This document shows positions 46,161 to 54,926 of a stretch of DNA of 64,000 nucleotides, one piece after another (position 1 is the first letter of the stretch; each line of letters begins with the position of its first letter). The position numbers were made by a program, and so were the translations under genes. The stretch is from contig JAFTWA010000035.1 of the NCBI GenBank assembly GCA_017465565.1, positions 1 to 64,000 on the forward strand, given 5' to 3'. The notes beneath the pieces were generated by a model. It did no database searches and had not been told where the DNA came from. It worked only from the letters and a program-made list of their open reading frames with translations. The DNA comes from Tyzzerella sp. (GTDB taxonomy: Bacteria; Bacillota; Clostridia; Lachnospirales; Lachnospiraceae).

Positions 46161-46164
46161 GAAT

Positions 46165-46509
46165 ATGAAAGCGAAGAAGGAAAATAAGGTTTATCGTATT
46201 ACAACAGAATCAGAGAAACAACGTTATCTGAAAGATGGATATGATATTTACGATGACGAAGGGAAGGTTTTAGCATATTCTCCGCTAAAGAAAATTGAAT
46301 ACGGAAAATATGTTAAGCTGCAAGAAGAAAACACTGCATTAAAAGTCGAACTGGAAGAGGCGAAAGCCAACACAGGAGACGAAAATGATGATGCAGATGT
46401 AATCGCAATTTTAACTGCTTATGCTCAGGAACACGAAATTGACCTTGGCAGAGCAACAACTATTACTGGAATTGTTAAGAAGATTAATGATTCTAAGGCT
46501 GGTGAGTAG
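46165..46509 (+). CDS. Head-associated hypothetical protein
   Basis: 114 residues from ATG 46165. MKAKKENKVYRITTESEKQR, then a helix (EENTALKVELEEAKAN) and a small C-terminal helical domain (IAILTAYAQEHEIDLGRATT) that could bind DNA. Likely structural or head-completion accessory; unknown. Confidence 0.65.
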   Translation: MKAKKENKVYRITTESEKQRYLKDGYDIYDDEGKVLAYSPLKKIEYGKYVKLQEENTALKVELEEAKANTGDENDDADVIAILTAYAQEHEIDLGRATTITGIVKKINDSKAGE

Positions 46510-46510
46510 G

Positions 46511-46900
46511 ATGGTTTACGAACCTTATGTGTCACCAGACTATTATAAGAACACATTCAAAGGAACTTCGATTCCTGAGAATGAATTAGAAAAGTATCTC
46601 AGACAAGCATCAAGACACATTGATACTCTTACCTACAATCGAATTGTAGGTAGGGGTATTTCTAATTTAACGGTATTTCAGCAGGAGATTATTAAAGAAG
46701 TTGTCTGCGCTCAGGCGGAATTTGAATATGAGAACAAAGAAGTATTCGATATGGTTCTGCAGGGGTATGCTATTAATGGCGCGTCAATGAACTTTGGTGG
46801 AAACTCTTGGAATGTGAAAGTGGAAAAAGGTATTCCAATGCGAAGAGATGTCTATGCAACACTTTCGCAAACTGGATTGTGCTGTAGATTAGCGAGGTGA
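46511..46900 (+). CDS. Head-tail connector (gp6-like) protein
   Basis: 129 residues from ATG 46511. MVYEPYVSPDYYKNTFKGTS, EKYLRQASRHIDTLTYNRIV: helical adaptor that binds under the portal. The frame is open further left but in the preceding gene. GGTGAGTAGG upstream. Confidence 0.82.
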   Translation: MVYEPYVSPDYYKNTFKGTSIPENELEKYLRQASRHIDTLTYNRIVGRGISNLTVFQQEIIKEVVCAQAEFEYENKEVFDMVLQGYAINGASMNFGGNSWNVKVEKGIPMRRDVYATLSQTGLCCRLAR

Positions 46901-46905
46901 TTCTT

Positions 46906-47244
46906 ATGAAATGGCCATGTTTAGTATTAAAGCAATTTTGCAAGACGGATATTAAGTTATCAATGGACCATGAAGGAATAAATGAGTATGGAGAGCCTTT
47001 AGAACCAGTCTTGTATGAGGGTAAATGCAATTATCAGGATAAAGCAAAACGTATTTTCACGGATGAAAAGAAAGTCATCGAAATTACTGGAACTGCTTTA
47101 TTTCCTGGTGATATTTGTCCAACATTGCCCGTGATTTCTGGTGGAACTGCAATTGTTCACGGTGTGGAACGCAGAATATACCAAGGAACTAAGGCGAGAA
47201 ATCCAGATGGTTCTGTTAATTACACGGAGGTGTTGTTGCAATGA
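46906..47244 (+). CDS. Head closure / stopper-type protein
   Basis: 112 residues from ATG 46906 (AGCGAGGTGATTCTT). Beta-rich; VLYEGKCNYQDKAKRIFTDE and VIEITGTALFPGDICPTLPV fit the minor capsid 2/head-closure family. It ends overlapping the next start in ATGA. Confidence 0.75.
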   Translation: MKWPCLVLKQFCKTDIKLSMDHEGINEYGEPLEPVLYEGKCNYQDKAKRIFTDEKKVIEITGTALFPGDICPTLPVISGGTAIVHGVERRIYQGTKARNPDGSVNYTEVLLQ

Positions 47245-47624
47245 TTAAGTGTAATTCCACAATTAAATTGAATTTAACTAAGTTGTCGCACTTATCTAAG
47301 GCTCAAATAACAGCGTTAGAACAAACAGCAGAAGCGCTGCATACAGAAGTAGTACAAGCTCAGGTAATGCCATTTGATACAGGTAATTTGCAAAATGAAA
47401 GCACCTTTGTGGATAATTCAAATAGTACCTTCGGAATGGCAAGGATTATATCAGCTACTCCATATGCAAGACGTTTATATTTTCATCCAGAATACGACTA
47501 TCAGAAATGGGAAAATGCTTTTGCTGGAGGAGAGTGGTATGAACCTTGGCTTAAAGGAGGCTTATACGAAGATTTTGCACAAGAAGCTTATGCGAAATTA
47601 TATAGGAGGATTGCAGGATTATGA
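47241..47624 (+). CDS. Minor capsid / HK97 gp10-like tail-joining protein
   Basis: 127 residues. AEALHTEVVQAQVMPFDTGN, ATPYARRLYFHPEYDYQKWE and GGEWYEPWLKGG are characteristic of the gp10-like neck proteins. Overlaps both neighbours by 4 nt. Confidence 0.8.
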   Translation: MIKCNSTIKLNLTKLSHLSKAQITALEQTAEALHTEVVQAQVMPFDTGNLQNESTFVDNSNSTFGMARIISATPYARRLYFHPEYDYQKWENAFAGGEWYEPWLKGGLYEDFAQEAYAKLYRRIAGL

Positions 47625-48013
47625 TGTTAGAAGATGTAAGGGATTATATTGCTTCTCTTGGAAAGTCAGACCATACATATATGGGAAAATTAGACCATAA
47701 AAAAGAGTGCTCGATTGGTGTTTACCATAGCAAGCATTCTAATGGTTTTAAGACAGCTCTTGGCGGTCCGTCTCAAGAATCATATGGCATCAAATCCGTA
47801 ACTTTTTTGATTCACTGGAATAAATCACCACGTGAAACAGAAAAGGCTTCAAAAGAACTATACGAGGCTTTGAGAGATACAAGAGAAGCAAACACAAACA
47901 ATAAAACAATTAAATTTATTCAATTGCTTTACAACGAGCCAATTGATGTAGGTACCGATGATAATGGAATCTACGAAATGGTAATCGATGCTGCAATTGT
48001 ATATGAAAAATAG
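47621..48013 (+). CDS. Tail terminator/completion protein
   Basis: 130 residues. MLEDVRDYIASLGKSDHTYM, ECSIGVYHSKHSNGFKTALG; minor capsid protein 8/tail-terminator type that caps the tail tube. Position just before the major tail protein supports this. Confidence 0.78.
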   Translation: MMLEDVRDYIASLGKSDHTYMGKLDHKKECSIGVYHSKHSNGFKTALGGPSQESYGIKSVTFLIHWNKSPRETEKASKELYEALRDTREANTNNKTIKFIQLLYNEPIDVGTDDNGIYEMVIDAAIVYEK

Positions 48014-48025
48014 GAGGTAAAAGAT

Positions 48026-48451
48026 ATGCCAGGAGTATTTCCGTGTTATGAAAATCAATTCCAAATTGCAACAGCTGAAGATGCCATGAGTTCTATTGCT
48101 GATTGTGAGTCTTTTGGAGTGTCTTTTGATAATGGTGTGGAAGAATGGACACCGTTTGAAACAGAAGGATGGACAAGAAGATTAATGACGGCTAAAAGTG
48201 TTACGATTTCTGTTACAGGAAAACGTAATGTGGGAGATGAAGGAAACGATGTTGTTGCTGCATTAGCATTCAAGGGTGGTAGCGATGTTGAAAAAGATTT
48301 TCAATGGACATTCCCTGATGGAACTGTGGTTCTGTTTAAGGGAGCAATTATCAATGTAAAAAATGTAGGCGCTGGCGATTCTACAGGTGTGGGACCATTA
48401 GAATTTGACGTAATGTCAAATGGAAAGCCAGAAGTAACATTAGGAGCTTAG
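48026..48451 (+). CDS. Major tail (tube) protein
   Basis: 141 residues, GGAGGTAAAAGAT site. MPGVFPCYENQFQIATAEDA, SFGVSFDNGVEEWTPFETEG, GKRNVGDEGNDVVAALAFKG and VGPLEFDVMSNGKPEVTLGA: XtrA/phage tail tube fold. It polymerises around the tape measure. Confidence 0.88.
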   Translation: MPGVFPCYENQFQIATAEDAMSSIADCESFGVSFDNGVEEWTPFETEGWTRRLMTAKSVTISVTGKRNVGDEGNDVVAALAFKGGSDVEKDFQWTFPDGTVVLFKGAIINVKNVGAGDSTGVGPLEFDVMSNGKPEVTLGA

Positions 48452-48464
48452 GAGGTAGAGAAAA

Positions 48465-48767
48465 ATGGGAAGAGTAATTGATATTACAGAAAAGCTTGAT
48501 TTTGAATCAAATCCTAAGATTAAAATCAAAGGGAAAGAGTACGAAGTGAATGCGGATGCAGAGACAGTTCTCAAAATCATGGGACTTCTTGGAGATGGAG
48601 AAAGTGTAAAGCCTAAAGATGTTGCTGAAATGTATAATCTTCTTTTCTCTGCAAAGGAGCGAAAAGAGATTGCAAAATTAAATTTACAGCTTAATGATTT
48701 CCAAGTGCTTGTAGAAGCGGCGATTGGTTTAATTACAGATAGTGAAGAAAACAAGCAGGGAGAGTAG
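48465..48767 (+). CDS. Tail assembly chaperone, short form (G)
   Basis: 100 residues (MGRVIDITEKLDFESNPKIK...). Located between tube and tape measure proteins with a second overlapping frame at its 3' end, the standard chaperone pair arrangement. Confidence 0.82.
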   Translation: MGRVIDITEKLDFESNPKIKIKGKEYEVNADAETVLKIMGLLGDGESVKPKDVAEMYNLLFSAKERKEIAKLNLQLNDFQVLVEAAIGLITDSEENKQGE

Positions 48768-49110
48768 CGACCCGTACTATGATTTGATAGAAGATTTCGA
48801 CCTTATTGTGTCGTCTTTTCAAACACAGTACGGGATTCGTTTATCCCGAGATTTAAAGGGAATGAAGTGGGATGAATTTAAAGACCTTTTATCTGGACTA
48901 GGACCAGAAACGCCACTAGGTAGAATTGTCTCTATCAGAGCAGAAGAGGATAAGGACATCCTAAAACACTTCACAAAAGACCAACACAAAATCAGAAATG
49001 CTTGGAGAAGTAAGAAGGCAAAACAAATGTCACAAAATGAAATCGATAATGTGTTGGAGATGTTTAAAAATGCGTTTATATCAATGGCAGGAGGGAAAAG
49101 CAATCGATAA
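48742..49110 (+). CDS. Tail assembly chaperone extension (T), probably expressed by frameshift
   Basis: Frame +1 relative to the short chaperone, open from inside its last 26 nt. YYDLIEDFDLIVSSFQTQYG and SRDLKGMKWDEFKDLLSGLG are typical of the Bacteriophage Gp15-like / T-type extension. A GTG at 48742 has no ribosome site, so a +1 (or -2) ribosomal shift within AGAAAACAAGCAGGGAGAG is likely. No perfect -1 heptamer is present. Confidence 0.72.
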   Translation: MKKTSRESSDPYYDLIEDFDLIVSSFQTQYGIRLSRDLKGMKWDEFKDLLSGLGPETPLGRIVSIRAEEDKDILKHFTKDQHKIRNAWRSKKAKQMSQNEIDNVLEMFKNAFISMAGGKSNR

Positions 49111-49252
49111 AAAGAAAGTAAAATGCCCTCACTGTGGGCATGAACAAAAAGTACAGTACACCTCTGATGCAAAATGCAGAGGTGTATTTATTCGATGTCA
49201 GGCAAGACATTGCAAAAAAGAATTTGAAATAAAGATTAATCAGGACAAGTAG
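49070..49252 (+). CDS. Com-like cysteine-rich zinc-finger protein
   Basis: 60 residues from ATG 49070. KKVKCPHCGHEQKVQYTSDA, CRGVFIRCQARHCKKEFEIK: cysteine pattern of Mu Com-like or KTR-type proteins that bind nucleic acid. Overlaps the chaperone extension in another frame. Likely real because of the conserved four-cysteine layout. Confidence 0.68.
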   Translation: MRLYQWQEGKAIDKKKVKCPHCGHEQKVQYTSDAKCRGVFIRCQARHCKKEFEIKINQDK

Positions 49253-49294
49253 TGCCATGTGTCGATGTCCTCGAAATAGAGGCAGGTGATACAT

Positions 49295-51577
49295 ATGTCA
49301 ACGACAAGTGTGGGACAGATTGGTCTTGATTTGGTCGTTAATCAGAAACAATTTAATAAGCAGATGTCAGGGATACAATCTCTTGCTTCGAAGACAGGGA
49401 AACTTTTGGCTGGGGCGTTTGCAACAAAGCAAATCGTAAACTTTGGAAAACGATGTTTAGAACTTGGTTCAGATTTACAAGAAGTACAGAATGTTGTAGA
49501 CGTAACATTCCCGAATATGACTAAAAAGGTTGATGCTTTTGCGAAAAGTGCAGCATCTTCCTTTGGTTTGTCAGAGACTATGGCCAAGAAATATACTGGT
49601 ACTTTTGGAGCAATGGCAAAGGCGTTTGGATTCTCTGAAAGCGCTGCTTATGATATGGGAAGCACATTGACAGGATTAGCTGGTGATGTTGCTTCTTTCT
49701 ATAATCTCACGCAAGATGAAGCGTATACAAAGTTAAAATCGGTATTTACTGGCGAAACAGAGACATTGAAAGATTTAGGTGTCGTAATGACACAAACAGC
49801 TTTAGACTCTTATGCTCTAGCGAATGGCTTTGGAAAGACAACTAAGTCAATGAGCGAAGCAGAGAAAGTTGCGCTTAGATATTCTTTTGTTCAAAATCAA
49901 TTATCTGCAACCTCGGGTGATTTTGCTCGGACAAGTGGTTCTTGGGCGAATCAAGTTAAGGTCCTAAAACTGCAGATGGAGTCTTTCATGTCTTCTGTAG
50001 GACAAGGCCTTATTAATCTGTTTACGCCAGCTATTCAAGTAGTTAATACATTAGTAGGCAAGTTAGTAACACTTGGAAATGCTTTTAAGAGTTTTACTGA
50101 GCAAATAACTGGAAAGTCTCAAGAAAGTATCTCTAGTGGTATTAGTGGAATTACAGAGTCGGCAAATGCTGCGCAAGATGCTGTGTCTGGTATTGGTGAT
50201 TCTGCGGCAAAGGCTGCTAAAAAGGCAATGGGATTGGGTGGTATAGATGAACTTAACAATCTATCCTCTTCAAGTTCCGCTACAACTTCCGCAGGTTCAA
50301 ATGGAACATCTGGGGCCACAATTACAGACCCAACGAGTTCTATTGATGAAAATAAACCTACTGTTTTAGAACAGAAATTTAGCAAATTAGCAGAATCATT
50401 GGATAGATTCAAACAGTCCGCAAGTAACTTAGCAGATACAATTAAAGATGGGTTGTCTTGGTGTTATGAGAATGTTTTAAAGCCATTTGGAGAGTGGACA
50501 TTGAATGAAGCAGCTCCAGCTATAATCGAGTTGTTTTCAGCTGCCTTTGATGCGCTCAATGAAGTGTTAGAAGCACTGCAGCCTTTGTGGCAATGGGTAT
50601 GGGATAATTTCTTACAACCAATCGCTAGTTTTGTTGCAGATTCTTTCATTGTTTTTTTAGAAACTATGACGGATAAACTTACGAAATTTTCCGATTGGTG
50701 CAGTGAAAATCAAGAGACGATAGAAACGATAGCAGTTATTGCTGGGTCGTTTTTTGCAGCGTGGAAGATTGCAAGTTTTATTGCTGCTATCACTCCATTT
50801 ATAATAACCATTGTAAATGTGGTGAGTTCAATTAAGAGTATTGAAGGTGCTGTGTTCTTGGCAAAAACAGCTTTGACTACGTTAACATCAGGGTTTAACC
50901 CTGTGATATTAATAATTGGTGCTGTAATTGCTGCAGGGATTTTACTCATCAAGAATTGGGACAAAATAAAAGAAGCAGCATTAAAGGCTGTAAAAAAGAT
51001 AAAGGAAGTATTTGGTACAGTTGTAGACTTCTTTGGAAATCTCTTTGATAAAGTTAAAAGCAAATTCAAAGCGATTGGTTCGGCTGTTGGTGATGCCATA
51101 GGTGGAGCATTCAAAACTGTGATAAATGGTGTGCTTAGCACTGTTGAAAATACTATCAATAAGGCTATCCGATTTATTAATAGTGCAATTAAGGTAATCA
51201 ACAAGATACCAGGAGTGGATATTAGTAAAGTTAAAGAAGTGAGTCTTCCAAGACTTGCACAAGGTGGCTTTGTTAAAAAGAATACGCCACAATTGGCAGT
51301 TATTGGTGATAATAGGCATCAAGGTGAAGTTGTGGCACCAGAGGATAAACTAGAGCAAATGGCAGTGAATGCTGCACGTATTGCAAGCGGAAATGGAAAT
51401 AAGAAATCAAATGAAATAATGGAGTATATGGTAACATTACTGCAAAGACAAAATGAGTTGCTAATGGCAATTTTAGAAAAGGATATTGGTATTTCAGGAG
51501 AAGATATATTCAGTACAACGCAAAGTCAAGCACGAGAATATACCAGAAGAACTGGAAAACCAGCATTTGGGTATTAA
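49295..51577 (+). CDS. Tape measure protein
   Basis: 760 residues from ATG 49295 (GGCAGGTGATACAT). N-terminal helical region with repeated KAFGFSESAAYDMGSTLTGL type segments, low-complexity S/T linker near 320-350, transmembrane stretches near 480-560 (ITPFIITIVNVVSS, NPVILIIGAVIAAGILLI) and a C-terminal RLAQGGFVKKNTPQLAVIGD motif often seen in these proteins. By the usual about 0.15 nm per residue the tail would be near 110 nm. Confidence 0.93.
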   Translation: MSTTSVGQIGLDLVVNQKQFNKQMSGIQSLASKTGKLLAGAFATKQIVNFGKRCLELGSDLQEVQNVVDVTFPNMTKKVDAFAKSAASSFGLSETMAKKYTGTFGAMAKAFGFSESAAYDMGSTLTGLAGDVASFYNLTQDEAYTKLKSVFTGETETLKDLGVVMTQTALDSYALANGFGKTTKSMSEAEKVALRYSFVQNQLSATSGDFARTSGSWANQVKVLKLQMESFMSSVGQGLINLFTPAIQVVNTLVGKLVTLGNAFKSFTEQITGKSQESISSGISGITESANAAQDAVSGIGDSAAKAAKKAMGLGGIDELNNLSSSSSATTSAGSNGTSGATITDPTSSIDENKPTVLEQKFSKLAESLDRFKQSASNLADTIKDGLSWCYENVLKPFGEWTLNEAAPAIIELFSAAFDALNEVLEALQPLWQWVWDNFLQPIASFVADSFIVFLETMTDKLTKFSDWCSENQETIETIAVIAGSFFAAWKIASFIAAITPFIITIVNVVSSIKSIEGAVFLAKTALTTLTSGFNPVILIIGAVIAAGILLIKNWDKIKEAALKAVKKIKEVFGTVVDFFGNLFDKVKSKFKAIGSAVGDAIGGAFKTVINGVLSTVENTINKAIRFINSAIKVINKIPGVDISKVKEVSLPRLAQGGFVKKNTPQLAVIGDNRHQGEVVAPEDKLEQMAVNAARIASGNGNKKSNEIMEYMVTLLQRQNELLMAILEKDIGISGEDIFSTTQSQAREYTRRTGKPAFGY

Positions 51578-51578
51578 A

Positions 51579-51613
51579 GAGGGCATCTGTTTATATAACA
51601 GGTGCCCTTTTTG
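51579..51613 (+). terminator. Terminator-like hairpin after the tape measure gene
   Basis: GGGCATCTGTT pairs with AACAGGTGCCC around TATAT, followed by TTTTT. Structural genes continue, so it is probably partial. Confidence 0.65.
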
Positions 51614-51635
51614 AAAAGAAGGGAGTGAGGATAAG

Positions 51636-52040
51636 TTGGCGTTTAATGGTTATTTGATAAAGGTTGGAGATTATCAAATTCCACATAAGTATATTAAAGT
51701 AAGTTCTTATTCTCCATACAGAACAGTCCAAGATTTAGACTCTTATCGTGATGGAAATGGAGTGTTGCACAGAAACACGTTAAGTCATGTTCCCAACAAG
51801 GTAGAATTTGAAACGGTTCCAATGCTTACAAACACAGAGTTTGGCGAGATTATGAGTAGAATTGAAGAGAATTATATTATTCCAGAGGAACGCAAAGCAA
51901 GTGTTACTCTTTACATTCCAGAAAAGGATTCCTATGTTACACAGGATATGTATATGCCAGACATTACACCGACTATTAGAGATATGCAAAATGGTCAGAT
52001 ACGATACGAATCTATAAGACTGGCATTTATAGGATATTAA
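51636..52040 (+). CDS. DUF6711 phage tail protein
   Basis: 134 residues, TTG start after AAGGGAGTGAGGATAAG. MAFNGYLIKVGDYQIPHKYI, DLDSYRDGNGVLHRNTLSHV, QNGQIRYESIRLAFIGY: the pattern of DUF6711, found in the distal-tail position of many Firmicute siphoviruses. Confidence 0.8.
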   Translation: MAFNGYLIKVGDYQIPHKYIKVSSYSPYRTVQDLDSYRDGNGVLHRNTLSHVPNKVEFETVPMLTNTEFGEIMSRIEENYIIPEERKASVTLYIPEKDSYVTQDMYMPDITPTIRDMQNGQIRYESIRLAFIGY

Positions 52041-52052
52041 GGTGGTGACTAT

Positions 52053-53930
52053 ATGATAGAGCATACATACAAAGATTTATATAACCAAGATTCGGTAAGC
52101 AAACAACTCAAAATCGTTTTTGATGATAGAGAGATAACAAATACTGATTTGTACTCTGAGAGTTTCGAACTGAAGGAAAGTCTCTGTTCTGAGGAAGAAT
52201 TGCGTTTTGGATCATGCGAAGCAAGTGTACTAAAATTCAAGATTGCAAATACGGTTGAATCTCTCAAAAACAAGATTTTGACGGTTTCAGAAGTTCTTAA
52301 TGGTTTAGTAGACGAACCGTTTCAGTTTGGAAAGTACAAAGTATATTCTGACGTTCCAAGTGGAGATAGGAATTATCGAAATGTCACAGCTTACGATTCC
52401 ATGTATGACATCATCAATACGGATGTTGCAGCGTGGTATGAGAGCCTAACGTTTCCAATCACACAGAAAGAGTTTAGAGATTCTTTCTTTGAGTATTTTG
52501 GAATCAAACAGGAAGAAACAGTTCTGATTCATGACGATATGTCGATAGAAAAGACTGTTGAAGCGACAAGCATTAGCGGAAAAGATATTATTACTGCGAT
52601 ATGTGAGCTTAATGGTGTGTTTGGTCATGTTAATCGGCAAGGCAATTTCGAGTACGTATCACTGGAGAAAACTTCTGATTATTTGTATCCAAGCATGGAA
52701 CTATATCCTAGTGAAACAATTTATCCGAATCAATTCTCGGCAATAGAATATGAATCAAACGAGATTAGTACTAGTTTGTATATTTCTTGTGAGTATGAGG
52801 ATTTTGAGACAAGTTATATTTCGAAACTGCAAATCCGACAAGAAGAAAACGATATCGGGGCAATTTATGGAAGTGGAACAAACTGTTATATCATTGAGGA
52901 TAATTTCCTTGTGTATGGAAAATCAGCAGAAGAACTGCAACGCATTTGTTTAATACTATTTGGAAAAATCGGCGGAGTGTCTTACAGACCATATAAGGCA
53001 ACAGTAAAAGGGAATCCTTGTCTGGAAGTAGGAGACATGGTTTTAATACATACTCCGAAAAAGGATGTAGAAGGGTATATTCTGGAAAGGACCTTGAAGG
53101 GCATTCAATCTCTCACAGATACTCTCGAATCAAAGGGTGTATATGAATATGCTGAGAAAGTAAACTCTGTTCAGCGTGATGTTAAGAAATTAAAAGGTAA
53201 GACAAATGTTCTTGAACGCACTGTAGAGGCTCTTAACTCCACAATAGAAGATGAAGAAACTGGATTAAAATCTCAAGTCAAGCAATTAGCAAATTCAGTT
53301 GCAGTTACAATTGATGAAGATGGGAATGTTAAATCAAGTTTTAATCTTGACAAAAATGGTATGGCCTTTGTTGGAAACAAGGTGGTATTTAAGAGTGAGA
53401 ACTTTAATTTAGACGAGGACGGAAATCTTAGCATATCAGGGAGATATGAGGTTGAATATACTCGAACGATAAAGGCGGAAAATTATACATCTGCTGATGT
53501 AGAAAGAATGCAACAGATTATAGTTGGAGAAATAGAACCGACAGAGGAGGATTTGCAAAAATATGATTTTAAAGGCACAGGAGTAGACGGGCAATGTGTT
53601 CTGTTTGTTAATCGAATGGTGTCTGGTGTGGATGAATGGTATAAATTTAAATACACAATTGTGATAGATCCGTCAGAGAATGCAGCAATGATTCGAACAA
53701 AACTAGTTTACTCGAACAGTTCAAATGAAAGCGAGAGAGAAATTGGAAATACCAAAATAGGTGGTGCCGGTATATGCACATCTGAAATTACTACAGATAC
53801 GGTGTCGTCAGATGAGTATGCAACAGTTTCAGAAGATGGGACAAAACAATATGGTGTTACAGGAGAATTTACAACGACTGATGGACAAACTGTAAAAGTT
53901 GTCAACGGCATTGTAACATATTTATTATGA
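52053..53930 (+). CDS. Tail-tip / minor structural protein (prophage tail, Tal-like)
   Basis: 625 residues. N-terminal hub-like fold (MIEHTYKDLYNQDSVSKQLK, LVDEPFQFGKYKVYSDVPSG), middle NGVFGHVNRQGNFEYVSLEK, a coiled coil near 360-395 (KKLKGKTNVLERTVEALNST) and a C-terminal domain ending TVKVVNGIVTYLL. It forms the tail tip and carries the receptor-binding fibre encoded next. No lysozyme domain was seen. Confidence 0.82.
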   Translation: MIEHTYKDLYNQDSVSKQLKIVFDDREITNTDLYSESFELKESLCSEEELRFGSCEASVLKFKIANTVESLKNKILTVSEVLNGLVDEPFQFGKYKVYSDVPSGDRNYRNVTAYDSMYDIINTDVAAWYESLTFPITQKEFRDSFFEYFGIKQEETVLIHDDMSIEKTVEATSISGKDIITAICELNGVFGHVNRQGNFEYVSLEKTSDYLYPSMELYPSETIYPNQFSAIEYESNEISTSLYISCEYEDFETSYISKLQIRQEENDIGAIYGSGTNCYIIEDNFLVYGKSAEELQRICLILFGKIGGVSYRPYKATVKGNPCLEVGDMVLIHTPKKDVEGYILERTLKGIQSLTDTLESKGVYEYAEKVNSVQRDVKKLKGKTNVLERTVEALNSTIEDEETGLKSQVKQLANSVAVTIDEDGNVKSSFNLDKNGMAFVGNKVVFKSENFNLDEDGNLSISGRYEVEYTRTIKAENYTSADVERMQQIIVGEIEPTEEDLQKYDFKGTGVDGQCVLFVNRMVSGVDEWYKFKYTIVIDPSENAAMIRTKLVYSNSSNESEREIGNTKIGGAGICTSEITTDTVSSDEYATVSEDGTKQYGVTGEFTTTDGQTVKVVNGIVTYLL

Positions 53931-53941
53931 GGTGATGGATA

Positions 53942-54601
53942 ATGGAAAAAATATACAAACGTATTAATTGGCAAAATGTTCCGAGTACGGAAACTCCTTT
54001 GTCAGCAGAAAACTTGAATAAGATGGACAAAGGAATTGAAGATTTGGATAATCGCATGATAAACGATATTCCAGTCATGGACACGCAAAACAATGTAGTG
54101 ACATTCGAAAGCGCAGATGCAGTGGATACAGAAGAAGCTCCCCTTGCATGGAGCGATGTAGAGGTTTTGAAAACAGGAGAGAAACATTCTTCTATATTTG
54201 CAAAGATATCACAGATGTTCAAGAATATTCGATATCTGTACAAGACAGTTGCTGAATTAAATGGCAAATTGCCAGATTATATCGTTGAGCAAGGCACGAG
54301 TGGTATTTGGACATATCGAAAGTGGAATAGTGGCATTGTTGAGTTATTTGGGTATACAACAGGTAATTCAACTTATTATTCCACAAATAGTACTTGGGGA
54401 TATTCTCATTTAGCACAAATTAATTTACCTTTTACGCTAACTTCTTGTAGATATGTAAATGCTTCTGTACGATTTGGTAGTGGCACAGCAACTGTGATGA
54501 GAATAAATGAAAGTGTAACTGCACCAATAATTTATTTTGACGCCAATCTTGATAGCGACACATATCGCATAAACATAGAGGTTAAAGGTGCATGGAAATA
54601 A
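53942..54601 (+). CDS. Tail fibre / receptor-binding protein with exchangeable C-terminus (expressed cassette A)
   Basis: 219 residues. Constant N-terminus about 1-107 (RINWQNVPSTETPLSAENLN, NKMDKGIEDLDNRM, then a coiled segment ending TVAELNGK). The crossover codons TTA AAT GGC (LNG) are at 54257-54265. The variable tip follows (YIVEQGTSGIWTYRKWNSGI ... RINIEVKGAWK). Two silent alternative tips starting with the same LNG codons lie downstream. Likely decides host range. Confidence 0.85.
   Translation: MEKIYKRINWQNVPSTETPLSAENLNKMDKGIEDLDNRMINDIPVMDTQNNVVTFESADAVDTEEAPLAWSDVEVLKTGEKHSSIFAKISQMFKNIRYLYKTVAELNGKLPDYIVEQGTSGIWTYRKWNSGIVELFGYTTGNSTYYSTNSTWGYSHLAQINLPFTLTSCRYVNASVRFGSGTATVMRINESVTAPIIYFDANLDSDTYRINIEVKGAWK
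54255..54268. repeat. Crossover core in the expressed tail-fibre gene
   Basis: AATTAAATGGCAAA, shared with the right silent-cassette site in inverted orientation (AATTAAATGGCAAA) and, except for one base at its start and one at its end, with the left site. It lies in frame over the LNG codons. Confidence 0.75.
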
Positions 54602-54606
54602 ATTAA

Positions 54607-54657
54607 TTACTTAATCACCCAGCCTGTTCCAGAGTTCCAAAGCGCATCCGCATAGAT
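54607..54657 (-). pseudogene. Remnant D: last codons of another tail-fibre tip (minus strand)
   Basis: On the minus strand reads IYADALWNSGTGWVIK then stop, a typical tail-fibre C-terminal end. It points towards cassette A, only 5 bp from A's stop. Upstream it runs into the recombinase relic and a stop codon, so only the end survives. Confidence 0.55.
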
Positions 54658-54811
54658 TCAGACGCACGTCTCTTACAAATGCACTTAATCGTGGGATGCC
54701 ACTACAAGAAGCGATGCTGCAGGTCACGAGAAGCCAGAAACCACAATGCGTTACTGCAACGTGGACCAGGAAGGTGTGAAATATCACCACAAGAAATTTT
54801 TAAGCGCATAA
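54642..54811 (+). pseudogene. Relic of a tyrosine recombinase C-terminus (candidate shufflon recombinase)
   Basis: Frame 1 reads AHPHRFRRTSLTNALNRGMP then LQEAML; after a frame change of one base the DNA reads GHEKPETTMRYCNVDQEGVK then YHHKKFLSA and stop. This is the catalytic end (HxxR, GH and nucleophile Tyr) of a XerD-like recombinase. The first two thirds are missing and it is frameshifted, so it cannot be active. It is unrelated in sequence to the integrase at the left end. Confidence 0.8.
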
Positions 54812-54833
54812 CAAGTAAGTAAATAGGTATTTT

Positions 54834-54861
54834 ACATCTGGCCGAGTGGTCAGGTGTTTTT
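54834..54861 (+). terminator. Intrinsic terminator after the tail-fibre/recombinase region
   Basis: ACATCTGGCC-GAGT-GGTCAGGTGT, ten pairs, followed by TTTTT. Confidence 0.85.
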
Positions 54862-54899
54862 GTTATGCAGAAATACAACTGAATAAAGAAAATTATTAA

Positions 54900-54926
54900 A
54901 AAGAGAAAATCTTAGTTAAATGGCAA
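54900..54926. repeat. Left inverted repeat of the silent-cassette segment
   Basis: AAAGAGAAAATCTTA-G-TTAAATGGCAA. It matches the right repeat (55562-55588, opposite orientation) at 26 of 27 bases. An in-frame TAG precedes the LNG codons. Confidence 0.85.
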
